Part shown: positions 26,964 to 38,125 of the stretch, piece after piece
Position numbering within the stretch: position 1 is the first letter of the stretch
Layout: each line of letters starts with the position of its first letter
Source of the DNA: Rosellinia necatrix
Taxonomy: Eukaryota > Ascomycota > Sordariomycetes > Xylariales > Xylariaceae
Direction: 5' to 3'
NCBI GenBank assembly: GCA_021209875.1
Contig: JAGYVD010000004.1
Span: 3,881,001-3,945,000 of the forward strand
DNA: 64,000 bases
Program-made: the position numbers and the translations under genes
The notes under the pieces: generated by a model
What the model was told of the DNA's origin: nothing
What the model saw: only the letters and a program-made list of their open reading frames with translations
Databases searched by the model: none

Positions 26964-26991
26964 TGCACACACGCACGCACGCACACACATG
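26842..26991. repeat. CA-rich microsatellite upstream of the zinc-cluster gene
   Basis: CACA, TACA and CGCA units extend over 150 bases, with an uninterrupted (AC)n core around 26916-26956. It lies about 250 bases before the regulator's start codon. Confidence 0.9.
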
Positions 26992-27234
26992 AGGCGACAT
27001 ACTCTTACTCAGCTAGCTAAATCCTGAATTTATCGACGCCTTCGACAACAGGACTAACGATTTGTGTGGTGAGACTTACGGGCTGTGCCTCTTTCAGGAC
27101 CTTGATTAGGCAATACAACGTGCCTCCTTTTATAAGAGCATCGTACCCTAAGGCTGTCAGGCCCTACACCTGCATACCATTCCGGCCTGAACTCCTGTTA
27201 TGCCATAGAGCCAGTCTCCATTAACCTGATCTCA

Positions 27235-28798
27235 ATGGGGATACATCCTAACTCAGATCTTCAACGGTCGCCAGCCTACTCCGTGACACCTCCTAGGTTA
27301 CCTAGCCCAGTGCCGGCCGTCTCTCTGTCCAAGGCTTCCGGTGACAAAGTATTCGGGCGTATCGCGCCCATCTCTCCTCCCATGTCCAGCCATGAGCCTC
27401 GCAGGACGTCCGACATGTCGCCCAGGAGGGGTTTGAATATGGGTCGGGATCAAAGGGAGTCACAAAACGACCCAGCGCGCCAGCAACTACCCTCTCTGAG
27501 CAGTCTCTTCGCGGCACATCAACACGTCCGCCCTCTCCACTCCCCCGTATCAGACCGGCCCAGCCCGATGTATGGGCATCAGTCGCCATCGGAAAGGCCA
27601 CCTTCGGCATCTACCAACCCAGACAGGCCCTACTCGAGTAGCTCTTCTTACTTCCCGAGTATCTCGCCAACTCTGAACCAGCCGCGGCCTATCTACGAAC
27701 CGAGACTGGCAGTCGAGCGGCCGACTCTGCCCTCCGTGGCACAGAGCTTCCCAGGACCGCTATCTCCCCCGATCCGCGAGTACGACCAGGCGCATCAGGC
27801 ACCCCGGCCGGAGGGCGACGTCGGCAGGAAATGGGTTCACCCAGGTTTCTCAGACGTGAGACGGACAGAGTACGTGTACAACGCGCGGCCGTCAACGCCG
27901 ACTTTCAGACCGACGGGTGATCACCGCGTGCCGCTACCGCCTCTGGGGCCGACCTTGGGCTACGAGTCGAGCCTGCCCCCGAAGATGGAAGGCCGGGGCC
28001 AGCCGGGACGGCCAGGTCGATCGCCGACCTCGCCGGGGAGCACAAGTTCCGAGGGGCTGCTCGGGAAGGACGGGCTGGGGCCGAAGATCTGGACGGGGAC
28101 GCACTTTCTGCCTCGCTTTGTGCGGCGAGCCGAGGTTCCCGGCGAAGGGCTGTGCTATTTCTACGACGACGGCACGCACTGCAAGACGGTTATCGACGGG
28201 GAGCCGGTGAATGCGCACTGGGGGGTGACGAAGGCCGGGAAGCCGAGGAAGAGACTTGCTATTGCTTGCCTAACTTGCCGCGAGAAGAAGATCAAGTGCG
28301 ACCCGGACTACCCGCGGTGCGTACAATGCGAAAAGTTCGGGAGGGTGTGCAAGTTCAAGAACGCGTGAGTGGCCATTGTATTGGTCTTTTACAAGTCGGA
28401 TTTCGTCGCTAATAAATCCTAGTCCTCGTGGAGGCCACAATACTTCCCCGGCAACATCACCTGGCGAGCAGGACGACTCTCGACAACTAGGGGCGCCCCC
28501 GCGGATTATTGATTTGGACAGGCCGAGGAGCGTCTCGGGCAGTTCAGTATCGCCGCATACTAAACTTGGCCGCCCTTCCCCTGAGTTGCCCAGCTTACCC
28601 ACGAAAAGGGCAAGGTTTAGCTACGACCAATTTCCACCACCGCCCACAAGTTACCCGTATTCTATGATGCAAACGCCAGAAACGAAGCCGGCTAGTGTGC
28701 CGTGGCCACCTCGAGAACTTCCTGGTATACGCGACGGCCTCCTTTACCGGAGATGGCAGCCAGAGCCGTATGTTCGCGATCCTCAGCGCACACGATGA
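27235..28798 (+). CDS. Transcription factor with a C-terminal Zn2Cys6 binuclear cluster
   Basis: Two exons, 27235-28364 and 28423-28798, are joined across a 58-nt intron (GTGAGT to CCTAG, branch GCTAAT), giving 501 residues. The fungal Zn2Cys6 cluster lies at about 345-372 with spacing C-x2-C-x6-C-x6-C-x2-C-x6-C (CLTCREKKIKC to VCKF). It follows a conserved-looking block GEGLCYFYDDGTHCKTVIDG and the basic GKPRKR. A cluster in the second half, preceded by this block, is typical of one fungal regulator group rather than of Gal4-type factors, whose cluster is N-terminal. The first 300 residues are Pro/Ser-rich and disordered, and no fungal_trans middle domain is visible. The intron directly follows the last cysteine. 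The role is unknown; the isolated position in a large gene-poor region would suit a heavily regulated developmental or metabolic regulator, which is inference. The start is the first in-frame ATG and a later start is possible. Confidence 0.85.
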
Positions 28799-30177
28799 GC
28801 ATTCAGGGATATTTTTTAAACTTTTTTTTTTTTTTAAGAACCTCATTGTTACGGGAGGAAGAGGAGGCGCCAATCGCGCTAAAGACATCGTATTTCGGTA
28901 ATTTGGAGTAGCTTCACATGAGAGTCGCGGCGACGATCTCGGAAAGAATTGCCAGACTTTTGTCAAGGAGTCTAGAATAAGAATAGGGGGCAAGAAAGCT
29001 TCGAAGGATTTGGCGTAAATATTGGCACCACGGTCGAGTTACGAGCCGAGTGTTTGCAGAAGCACATATCACGAACACTCGGGGGCATACCACGTCACGA
29101 AGACACTAATATTTCATCGAAATAATGATCTCTATCTTCGCTTTTGCCACAGCGATTACGATGCGAGACACACGGCTCCGGAGTTGGAAGCAATCCCATG
29201 ATTTTGTCGACGACCCGGGACCTAACTTGCTCGGGCCAAACATGGGATTACATGGGATTAACTCGTATCCCCCTGCTCCGTTTACTTGTATAAGTACATA
29301 TATGGGAATCATTCACATGCATCAAAGGGCGTTACGGAAATCTGACTTGTCATGCTCATGAAGAGCCCACAAGAGGGGATATTTAGCTCGGACGAATCTG
29401 AGTTGTCTACTTGTTCATCTTTGCATTTACTAGGGGTGGGTGGCGGTGTCGTGTTGCAAGCATTGGTTGCAAGCATTGGTCGGTTACACACGTCTTGCGT
29501 TCATCACTTTAGCCTGGAGGGATGGAAAGGGCCGATCAGGTAACGATCTCCCGCATCATGTATATACTCTATCCAGCCTGCCTGGAGCACCCGGGTAGCG
29601 GTTTGCCTATCTCCAATACCCCGGTCCTAAGGCAATCTGGAATTTCAATAGCCAAATGTCTGAAAATAGTACCCTGTCTACCCATCAGTCCCATCAGTGC
29701 CTGTGTCTATCTCTGTCTGCCCATCTGTTGTCTCTCCCGCCCCTTCGTGCCTAACCTCACAAGCCCAACGGGTGAAGGGGGGGAGCGGAATGGCGGAATG
29801 GTGGGAATAGTACACATCTCAGCGCTACCTTGATACAGATGGGTCGACTGCTAGGGGGCCAGTCGGACCCCGGGAGCAGACAAACTCCAGAAATCCATGC
29901 AGGCAATACCAGCCAGCGAGCAACTGAACTGCCGGCCGGCGGTATGCTCGGCGGGCCCCCTCCATCCCCTCTTCTTCTCGCTGTTCCTCCTTCCCTTGGC
30001 CCCTCTATCGCTGGAGCATCATGTAGGTGTTGGGATGAGAGGTCTACTATGCGTTTGACATGCCCCCCCTTCCTCCGCCCCCCCGCAAACATACATATCT
30101 AGTCCAGTCTTAGTGTACACGATACACGATACACTATACACAATACACGGACACGCGGGCGTCTACGCATACCCCTA

Positions 30178-30210
<33 letters not shown>
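30178..30210. repeat. (CA)n microsatellite
   Basis: An uninterrupted CA tract followed by CATA/CTCA units to about 30300. Confidence 0.9.
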
Positions 30211-30212
<2 letters not shown>

Positions 30213-32726
30213 TACTCACACATACTCAGACATGCCATTGCCATAGTACTCATACACACACACACGCATACATACATACACACGCACATACTCACGCACA
30301 AACGCATGCAGGAGATCTTGCGAGGGATGTTGGTTCATCCTTCAGCCCCCCTCCCCGGCCGAGCGATTGCAGAAGGAGTTTCTGCCATGACATGACTAGT
30401 TGACTAACTTGGTATACCGCGGGGCCGTTCCATCCACCTTCCGCCATCCCATCGCCACGACACACACGCACGCCGCGCCAGAAAAGCAAGGAACCATGGC
30501 AAGGCAAGGCTAGGACGAGGGGGGGAGGGGAGGGGGAGGAGGAGACGAAACGAGGGGATTATCGACGGGCGAGCGAGTGCGAGCGCGCGCATGTGGTGTA
30601 CGTGACACGAAGGCAACGAGAGTAAGGGCTGTGCTTGTTACTAGTGATTCCCTCCGTCGGGTTTGACTGCTCGATCGGGAGATGCACATCGGGTCTTTTA
30701 GGTGCCGGATGGCAAACCGAGTGAGGAATAATGCATTTACACGTTGGACGATGCGGTAGGTAGTAGTGATTCACGGTAACATGGCGTGTGGTAGTAGTGT
30801 GTATGTAGGTATGTATATATGTATGTGTATATGTATGTGTATATGTATGTGATGTGTATATGATTACATCGCTTTCCCACAAGTCACCATCATCCTCTCT
30901 GACCTAACTCGCTCTTGCCTCCCAGCGCTGTTTCTGGTAGCATATCGGATCCGAAGGGTGATCCTCGTGATGTCGATGCCGTGTATCTAGATGCTAGTAA
31001 GATAGACTAGCTCCTTGACTGCCAGCCTAAGTTAGCTAGCTCCTCTAGCTCGATGGGTATTATTAGCTACACTGTAGCCTACCACCTAGCCACCTAGTAT
31101 TGCCGATGGTCTGCTTGTGGTTAGTAGCGCCGCCTACCTGGGTCAGTCTCGCTAGATCTCCCAGCCAGCCGGGTTGCTTGTTGGTGGGTTGGAGAGACGT
31201 TTAGCCAGGCAGCGGATGAATTGTGACCTGTGACCAGTCCAGTCCTCCTTTATTCGCATCACTCTTCGTCTATCTATCGTCGTCTTTTTCATCGGAAAAA
31301 AAGGGGGAGGTAGGGGGTGGTTCTCTTGCCCTCTTTCCCGCTTCGAGAAAACCGGAGAAGAAGCAAAAGAGACAAGGGAGAATGACGAAAAAGAAAACAC
31401 TGTTCAACGTTGTTTTTAAACGGCAGGCCAGCCTTTGCATCCATCCCCCCTGCTATACATACATCTCATCCTGCATGACACTACATACACTACCTCCACT
31501 AGGTAGGTGCGGCATACTAAGTGCTACTAATCATGTACCTACGATGCTAATGCTGTAGTACAAACCGACCCCGACCCCTCATCTATGCATTGTCGATGGA
31601 TCTAGCAGCAAATCTGAGGTTTAGTGCCATCGGCATCATGTTACAGCATCCTGTTAGTGGAGGTGCTGTATATGTACGCACGTATTAGTCGGCGTCAGCA
31701 GCGCTATAACGCAATAACTGCAAACAGACATGGACAAACGGGCAAATTCACGGCAGCCAATCACCGCCCGCTGCAGACGATCATCGTCATACGGACATGA
31801 TACTGGACTAAGGCATGTACTGAGTTGCTGGGTACAAGGATCTGAGCTGATGGCCACATGGATTCCTCGACATACATACCTAGGTAGCGTACAGTGCATA
31901 GTGTCGTACCGGGCCCCCCTTCCCCCTACTACTACTGTCGCTGCCACTTTTGCTGCCACTCTTGCTGTCACTCTCTCGCTGTCACTCCTGCTGCCGCCAG
32001 AGCTGCCACTATCGCCGAAAGAAGTCTACGGCACTGCGCCAGGCGCTGCCGTTGCGTCCAGCGCCGGGCGCTTCCATTGGGTACCTCGTCCAGCACCGGG
32101 GATCTCGCGTCGCGAGGCTGCAGCATGTGGGCGTTGTACCTGAACCTGGTTGCGATGCACTTCCCCCCATGCTGCCCACGGGCGCAACGTGGCCGCCACA
32201 TGCTGAGAGAGGGAGTCTATCAAGCCACACGGCATGGCAGACTCATCTTTCTTGTTCGTCCGAGATCCCCCCCTCCTCACCACCACCACCTCCACCTCCT
32301 CCACCTCCTCCTCCCCGCCCTCTTACACCCAGCCGCCCCTCCCACCGCATCAAGGTAAGTCCACGGTAGAATACTAGTGCAAAATAAATTATAATACCCA
32401 CCGCAACCGCAAGAGTACACGGCATACATATGTATGTAGGTACCCTGGTGAACACGTTAGCGAAGCGATCGCTTCAGCTGCTCCTTGGCCCCCGTCTACC
32501 ATTGATGGCAGACCATAATATAGGACGCTATGCCGCCCGCTAGGCCGGCACATGATGCGGAGTCTTACGCCTTTTTTCTCGCTTTCGCACTCCGGACGCC
32601 TCGGCTTATTCTACCTCACCATTCGCCCGTGTCCGAGACAGCAGGTGAGGGGCGAAAAAAAAATATAAAAATATGATAGCAAAAAAGAAATACCGAGTGA
32701 TGGGCCATTTGCCGGCTCAAAACTCG

Positions 32727-32769
32727 CCCACCGCCGCCGCCGCCGCCGCCGCCGCCTCCGCCGCCTCCA
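32727..32769. repeat. (GCC)n trinucleotide tract
   Basis: About eleven CCG/CCT units in a row. The open frames reading it as poly-Arg or poly-Ala are not believable genes. Confidence 0.85.
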
Positions 32770-34089
32770 GTAAGCCAGCTGATAACGCGCCACCACTCGC
32801 TCTTCGACCTGCTGAGCTCGGTCCTTTGCTAGCCCGGGTCTGAGAGCTGACGTGGCTTGGATATCATTTTCCCGGTTCCCCTACCCTCATCCCGTTTCAT
32901 TTCGGCGCTGCTCCACATCCTGTTACGCGCTTTTATCTGCCGCGGACCGCGGGAATGTAGAACACTCTCCAGTGCTGTGCGAGTTTTACGAGAGGAGGAG
33001 CCGAGTCGCAATCGGCAGAGAGGTACCGGCGCTACGGTTTGCAATATTGTTACCCGCATAAGCAACAGCGAGCCGTGGAGGGATCCCCCCTGGGCCGTCG
33101 GTGGGTAGGCGGAAGGCATTTCGTCTGGTAACAGATTTGTTACGTCCGTGATGAGGGGCGTTGGACGCTTTTGGGTCGTACGCCGCGCCGGATCCTTCGA
33201 CCATGTACCTTGTTGTGAATGAGACGGGAGAGGAGGGAGTCCGTGTAACTGCTCATCTTCTGAGGTACGGCCACCGGCCGGGAATACGGCGCGTTATCCC
33301 CGTATATAGGTCTCGGCTAACCTAGGCTTTTGATTACTTATCTATGGGAAGGCTGCTCGCCTGCTCGCCTCATTTCTCAACGTCGCAACCCGCGCGTACA
33401 AGAAGGTCCGTGTAATTCCCCAGTGGAGACGAAATCACCGTTATTCGTCATCGGGACGGCGAAAAAAAGCAGCGTTCTGCCGGGTTACATGCGCACGTCG
33501 CGCGAGCGCAGTTGAATTGCTTCTTCTGACTCCTCGACCGACAGAGACTGGGTCGGTCTCACGCAGCATTCGTCTTCGGACACCAGCTACTTGGTAGCTA
33601 ACTTTGCACACCTATCGTCAGGACGCCCGTCCCGGGGGGGGCGTGGCTGCATGTCTCAAACATTGTGGCTGATTATTCGACCAGAAACCATAGGTCGTGG
33701 TTAGAGTGGCGCCGCCGATTCATGCGATCGCCCGACTACAAGTCGACGCCATTGCCATGGTCTCCGGCTATGCGGCATTGAAGCATAGACCGCCTGTGCA
33801 TCCCACCGTCAGCTTTACAGACATATAGCAGACATATAGTTCGTTATACATAACTAATCGTCATTTCACCTGACCTGCCAGATAACTACGTCCTACGTCA
33901 CAAATTCCGACCCAATTACCTCATAACCTCGATCAAATGAAGTTAGATAAGCAGTGATATGAGTTAGCAACGTTCATAGGTAAGACGGCAGAATCGATAG
34001 ATACCTAGTCATCCGAGGTGTGGCCCGAGGCATGGTGTCTGGATTACAACTTACTTTATACAAGTATATCTACTAAGTACCTACCAGGT

Positions 34090-34205
34090 AAGTAGTAGTA
34101 GTAGTAGTATTAACGTCTAGTCTAGGTAGTAGTTAGTTGCCTACCTAGGTAGGTAGGCAGGTAGGTAGGCAGGTAGGTAGGTAGGTACCTACCTACGTAA
34201 GTAAG
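34090..34205. repeat. TAG and TAGG/CCTA tandem repeat
   Basis: A GTA run (34090-34110) is followed by nearly continuous TAGGTAGG/CAGG units ending in the inverted form TACCTACCTAC, allowing a hairpin. Confidence 0.9.
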
Positions 34206-34528
34206 TAATCTATCGATAATGGTGACGATAAGAGATAACGAACAATTGGGTGGGGCCAATGGGATAGCCTCCTTGCCAGTCACGGAACATGTGTCTCCTT
34301 TATCGCGATACCTGCTTCATGCTGCCTACCTCAAGTCAAGTGCCCAACGTTGACAGGAATTCGGATCTCGTACAACTATACCTTCACTCATTACCATTTT
34401 AGCACCCGATAGGTCCCAGATGCTCGTTATCCTGTCGTCTCACTGCTTATCTCGTGTTGGTTTCGTGGGCGGGTGTCGTTGCGTCTGAGGTGCTGCGGCT
34501 CGGCGACTTGCTCTCTCGAACTTCCACG

Positions 34529-35500
34529 ATGGGCTTCTTCACGAGCCTCGCTGGCATTGCGGCGCCGTTGTTTCTCATCGCGTCCCCGATACTGTCCTAC
34601 GCCGACCAGGCCATATCGATGCATCGTGCGAAATCGAGCGCCGGCTTCTCTCTCGACATACCCCTTATCATGCTGGTCGCGTCCATGTTTAGGTGAGGGA
34701 AAACTCGCGACAGCGTTCCACACTCGCCCGGATCTTGCCATTGACAGGGGACCTTCAGGATATTCTATTATCTCGGGGCAAGGTATGACACCGCGTTGCT
34801 CATCCAGTCTTTCTGCAACATCTTCATGCAGGTCATCCTCTTGAAGATCGCGCTGGATCATCGGCCGGCTCCATCATCCCGAGGCGGCGAAGCGGCCGTC
34901 CCTTTTGTCGGATCCCAGGAGGGGATATCGGGCATGCAGCGTCCCTACAACTTTTGGAAGTGGCGCTCGCCGAAACCGTTGGTTCCCTCTGTCCCATCTC
35001 ATCGGGTATTCCTCGCGACTGACCTCCCCTCGTGCAGATATTGGCAATTTTTGCTGTATTTATTTATTATTTTGACCGTCCTCGAGCTCCTCATCGCCCC
35101 GTTCGAATCGATATACCCCGCCTACTCAGCGTTGACCGGATACATCGGTCTGTCGGTCGAAGCCACGCTCCCTCTGCCACAGCTCTACGCCAATGCGCAG
35201 TCCAAGTCGTGTAAGGGCTTCCGCTTCTCGGTCCTGGCCAGCTGGATAGTGGGCGATTCCATGAAGATGTTTTGGTTCTTCACAGCTACGACGGAGATTC
35301 CGTTGGCCTTCAAGCTCTGTGGTGTGTTCCAGGCTATATGCGACGCATTGATTGGTGTCCAGTACTTTATATACGGAAACCAGAGCCCGGCAGCAAAAGC
35401 ACAGCAGGATTATGAGCTCGCTGCCAAGTCATCTTCTACCAATGGATGGCAAACGCCGGTGGGTAGGCGAACCCCCATAGGTGAGAAAAGTGTGTATTAA
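34529..35500 (+). CDS. PQ-loop repeat membrane protein (SLC66A2/Any1-like)
   Basis: Three exons, 34529-34692, 34759-34977 and 35038-35500, give 281 residues. Joining restores ASMFRIFYYLGARYDTALLIQSF and KWRSPKPYWQFLLYLF, both of which read as family sequence. PQ-loop proteins have seven transmembrane helices with two Pro-Gln loops; relatives include lysosomal amino-acid exporters and the endosome/Golgi proteins PQLC1 and yeast Any1, linked to lipid asymmetry. Here the second motif is intact (LPLPQLYANAQSKSCKGF), while the first is degenerate (SPILSYADQAISM). Hydrophobic segments are visible in each half, separated by a hydrophilic loop at about 85-115. The tail after YFIYGNQ is hydrophilic. 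Intron 2 has an uncommon but valid donor GTTGGT. The closest family member is Any1/PQLC1, from memory. Confidence 0.85.
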
Positions 35501-38125
35501 ATAGAAGAATGAGCATCCAGCGATTCTGGATGCATAACATAACATATACGGTGGGAGAGCGATTGGAATTTTATGAGCTAGAGGTCGGAAGTAATGAATA
35601 TAGAAATATAATAGCATTTTATACTTTGGACAAAATCCATCTATGAGTTAATTTGATGAAATAAGTAGTAGTTGTTGTTGCCAACTTCGAGCATGACATC
35701 GATTCTCAGACTGCGGGTGATGCTTGGCTTCTCGGCAGTTCAAGTCGAGTTTACTCGATTAGGAAACGGTTCGTGCTCAAAGCTCGGGGGGCTACTGATA
35801 AGGCTGTCAGGGCCCGTCGATAGGCTGGCCGCTTTCCCCTTAATTGTCATGCACTGGTGGTGAATTAGTGATACTGGGTACAAAGCACCGTTGTATTGTG
35901 AGGGCATTAATTCTTCAATGCGCCGGCTGCGGGAAAATATAATGCTGGATTTGTATAACCTCGATTGCAAATTTCAGTGGTATGCTATTTTATAGGAGAA
36001 TACTTGATAAAATAAGACCCGCAATCCGATATCAATTCAAGCAAACAATTCACCACTAACAACACCGCACTCCCATTCCTGCTAATTTATGAGCTTTGAG
36101 TGCCTTGCCTCATGAGTCTTGCATCAGTGCCCAACCCCTTCCTCAGAATTTCCTGATCCATTATCCAAGTTGATCGAGTTACCTTGCCGAAAGCCATAGC
36201 CTTATTTGCCAATTGAGAGGGTACTTGGAATGCAATAAACAGGGACCGCCACAATACACCTCTCTGAAAAGGCTCATTTTAATACAAGCAGCCCTCCATT
36301 ACCACCAATACTCACAATTGCCGGCCGTCACGTCACTACTAGATCGGGTTGCATTGCCAGGCACACCTGCTAAGCGAGCATTCTCCGTGGATGCTGAGTA
36401 GTCTTCGTTAACCAAGACTGGCGTATACAGCGGGGATACACAATCAAGCCTGGCGAGAAACCCACGCGCTCTTCCTAGACCCGCACAGCTCTCTACTCAG
36501 GCAGTACCGAAAGCACCATATTAGGTAAGTCCTGACCTCATGGCTCGTTTTTTATTGGCCCAAGGTATTACTTGCATGGCCTATGTATAACAACAGCCCC
36601 GTAGAGTGGAACGCTCCCAAGTTCTGTGTAGCTGTAGTTGTCCTAGGAAAGAAGAGAGGCAAGAATGTTGTAGTTAGAAAGATATGACATTGTTTTCATG
36701 TATTCGATGTATTCGAACTGCTGTCAAAGTAGTCAATGGGGGCTAAAGTTCCATCCATGGGCGAAATATAACCAGGTATAGAGCTAACGAAGGCGTGTTT
36801 AGATCTACCGGCTCAAAGGCTTACAAGGTGTTGAAGAACAACGCTGTAGAAGAGCTTCAATAAAATCCTTCGGACTAACAACATACTTCCTTCCTTGTCA
36901 TTAGCCGTTAAACCCATCTCTCCCTTACATCGGCAACTCAAGCTTGCTTATTCTAACATCAACGTGCCCCAACCTATAAACACCGGGGCATCAACAACTG
37001 CCTGCTTGTCAACTCTTGATCACCTCGTTAGGGGGAAATATTGCCTTGACTTTGTCAACTGTTACAATAAAGGCAAAGTGTAAGTATTTCTTAATCTTAA
37101 ACAAACACCTCCCCTGTCGCTGCCGAGTCCATACACCACCATACCAACAGCCCATGATTACCTACCCAGGTCGGTAGGCAGCCTGGTAACCTTAGTAGCT
37201 TCCTATCCAAATATATCCTCATGTCCTCCTCTCCTATTAACTACACTCCCGGCTTGCCTCAACACCTTAGGTACCTCCTAGATCTGGGAACCACAAAGCT
37301 CCTTCCCAAACAAAACCCTGATCATCACCTCAGCAGTGTGTAACTGCATAGCAACATCAACACACCCAAGACTTGGAACTAACCACCTAGGCAGCTCTTA
37401 AGCAGACTACAGAACACACCTCTCTATCCCAAGCCCACATAGCAACTTCCGTTCTTATTTTAGTCGTGACTACATATCTGGTACGCTTGATATCGGGTAG
37501 GGAATAAGTTACCTTCGTTTCTCCTGCATCACCCTGCCGAAGCAAAGACCCTTTCGTCCCCCAGCTACCATTCCTATACACGCCGCACAAATACATACCA
37601 CTCGTAAGTATCTTCCACCTTCATGTATACCTAAGTACCTCGTCCCTCCCGAGTTCAAACAACCAACACCTGCCCTCCTCCTTCCAACTCCTACAACCGC
37701 TTGACCTCCACTTTAGCGTCCATACCTCACAGATCCTCTTACTATTGGCCCTTCAACAAATTTCCCGTTTCCCATGTAGACTATCCTTTCTCAACAACTA
37801 CGCCGTCGTGATCACCCTCTACAGAACCAAGCAGCACTTGCCGCTCCATCGTACCTTACTTTCTTCCATGTTGCCCTAGGCACTTGCCACCCACCCTGCC
37901 GCCGCCCACTCATTAACCACTAGGTAACTCACCTCCCACTGCTGCCGCTACCACTACCATCATCACCACCACTACTACTATCACCACCACCACCGCTATC
38001 ATCACCACTACCACTATCACATTAGTACAAGCCTTTCTCTCAGCTCTAAGCAATTACCAGGAACTCTTCTCACGAGATACCAAGTCACGCAACTCAACCT
38101 TCATCGTCAACAATCAGCTATCATT
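35501..38125. other. Intergenic region, AT-rich then pyrimidine-rich
   Basis: The first kilobase is AT-rich and includes a possible transposase scrap at 36213-36401. From about 36900 to the next start codon the plus strand is very rich in C, T and A, with CCACTACCATCACCAC-type triplets at 37940-38020. That is the usual look of a long 5' leader or promoter. No other gene was found. Confidence 0.5.
36213..36401 (+). mobile_element. Possible scrap of a hAT-type transposase C terminus
   Basis: An open stretch ends with QLPAVTSLLDRVALPGTPAKRAFS, which resembles the hAT dimerisation motif where a Leu-Pro-x-[TS] step precedes an Arg-[AV]-Phe-Ser element. Upstream, the neighbouring frame reads EYLGMQ, a stop, then TGTAT, suggesting a frameshifted continuation. 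No intact transposase, terminal repeats or target duplication were found. The flanking DNA is AT-rich. The match is short and from memory, so this is tentative. Confidence 0.3.

Larger units (their letters stand above)
11319..27234. other. 15.9-kb gene-poor region upstream of the zinc-cluster regulator
   Basis: No convincing gene was found on either strand. Open frames up to about 190 codons (such as 14418-14999 on the plus strand and 17607-18155 on the minus strand) lack recognisable motifs, contain simple-repeat translations or overlap unrelated frames. The DNA is moderately GC-balanced and not obviously AT-degraded. It is rich in microsatellites: GA at 12617, a TCTGTGATCGGTGG-like repeat at 16.9 kb, GGAT units at 17.1 kb, a decamer array at 23.8 kb, GA at 25.8 kb and CA at 26.8 kb. 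It may hold long 5' leaders, non-coding RNAs or fast-evolving genes that cannot be recognised by eye. Confidence 0.5.
28799..34528. other. 5.7-kb region without recognised genes downstream of the zinc-cluster gene
   Basis: Only short, overlapping, low-complexity open frames occur here. Simple repeats include CA at 30178-30210, GTATAT units around 30800-30860, a GCC tract at 32727-32769 and TAGG/TAG runs at 34090-34205. The character matches the 11.3-27.2 kb block, so the regulator sits alone in about 23 kb. Confidence 0.5.

Noticed and set aside
26750..27020. His/Thr-rich open frames
   Set aside because: Translations of the CA microsatellite.
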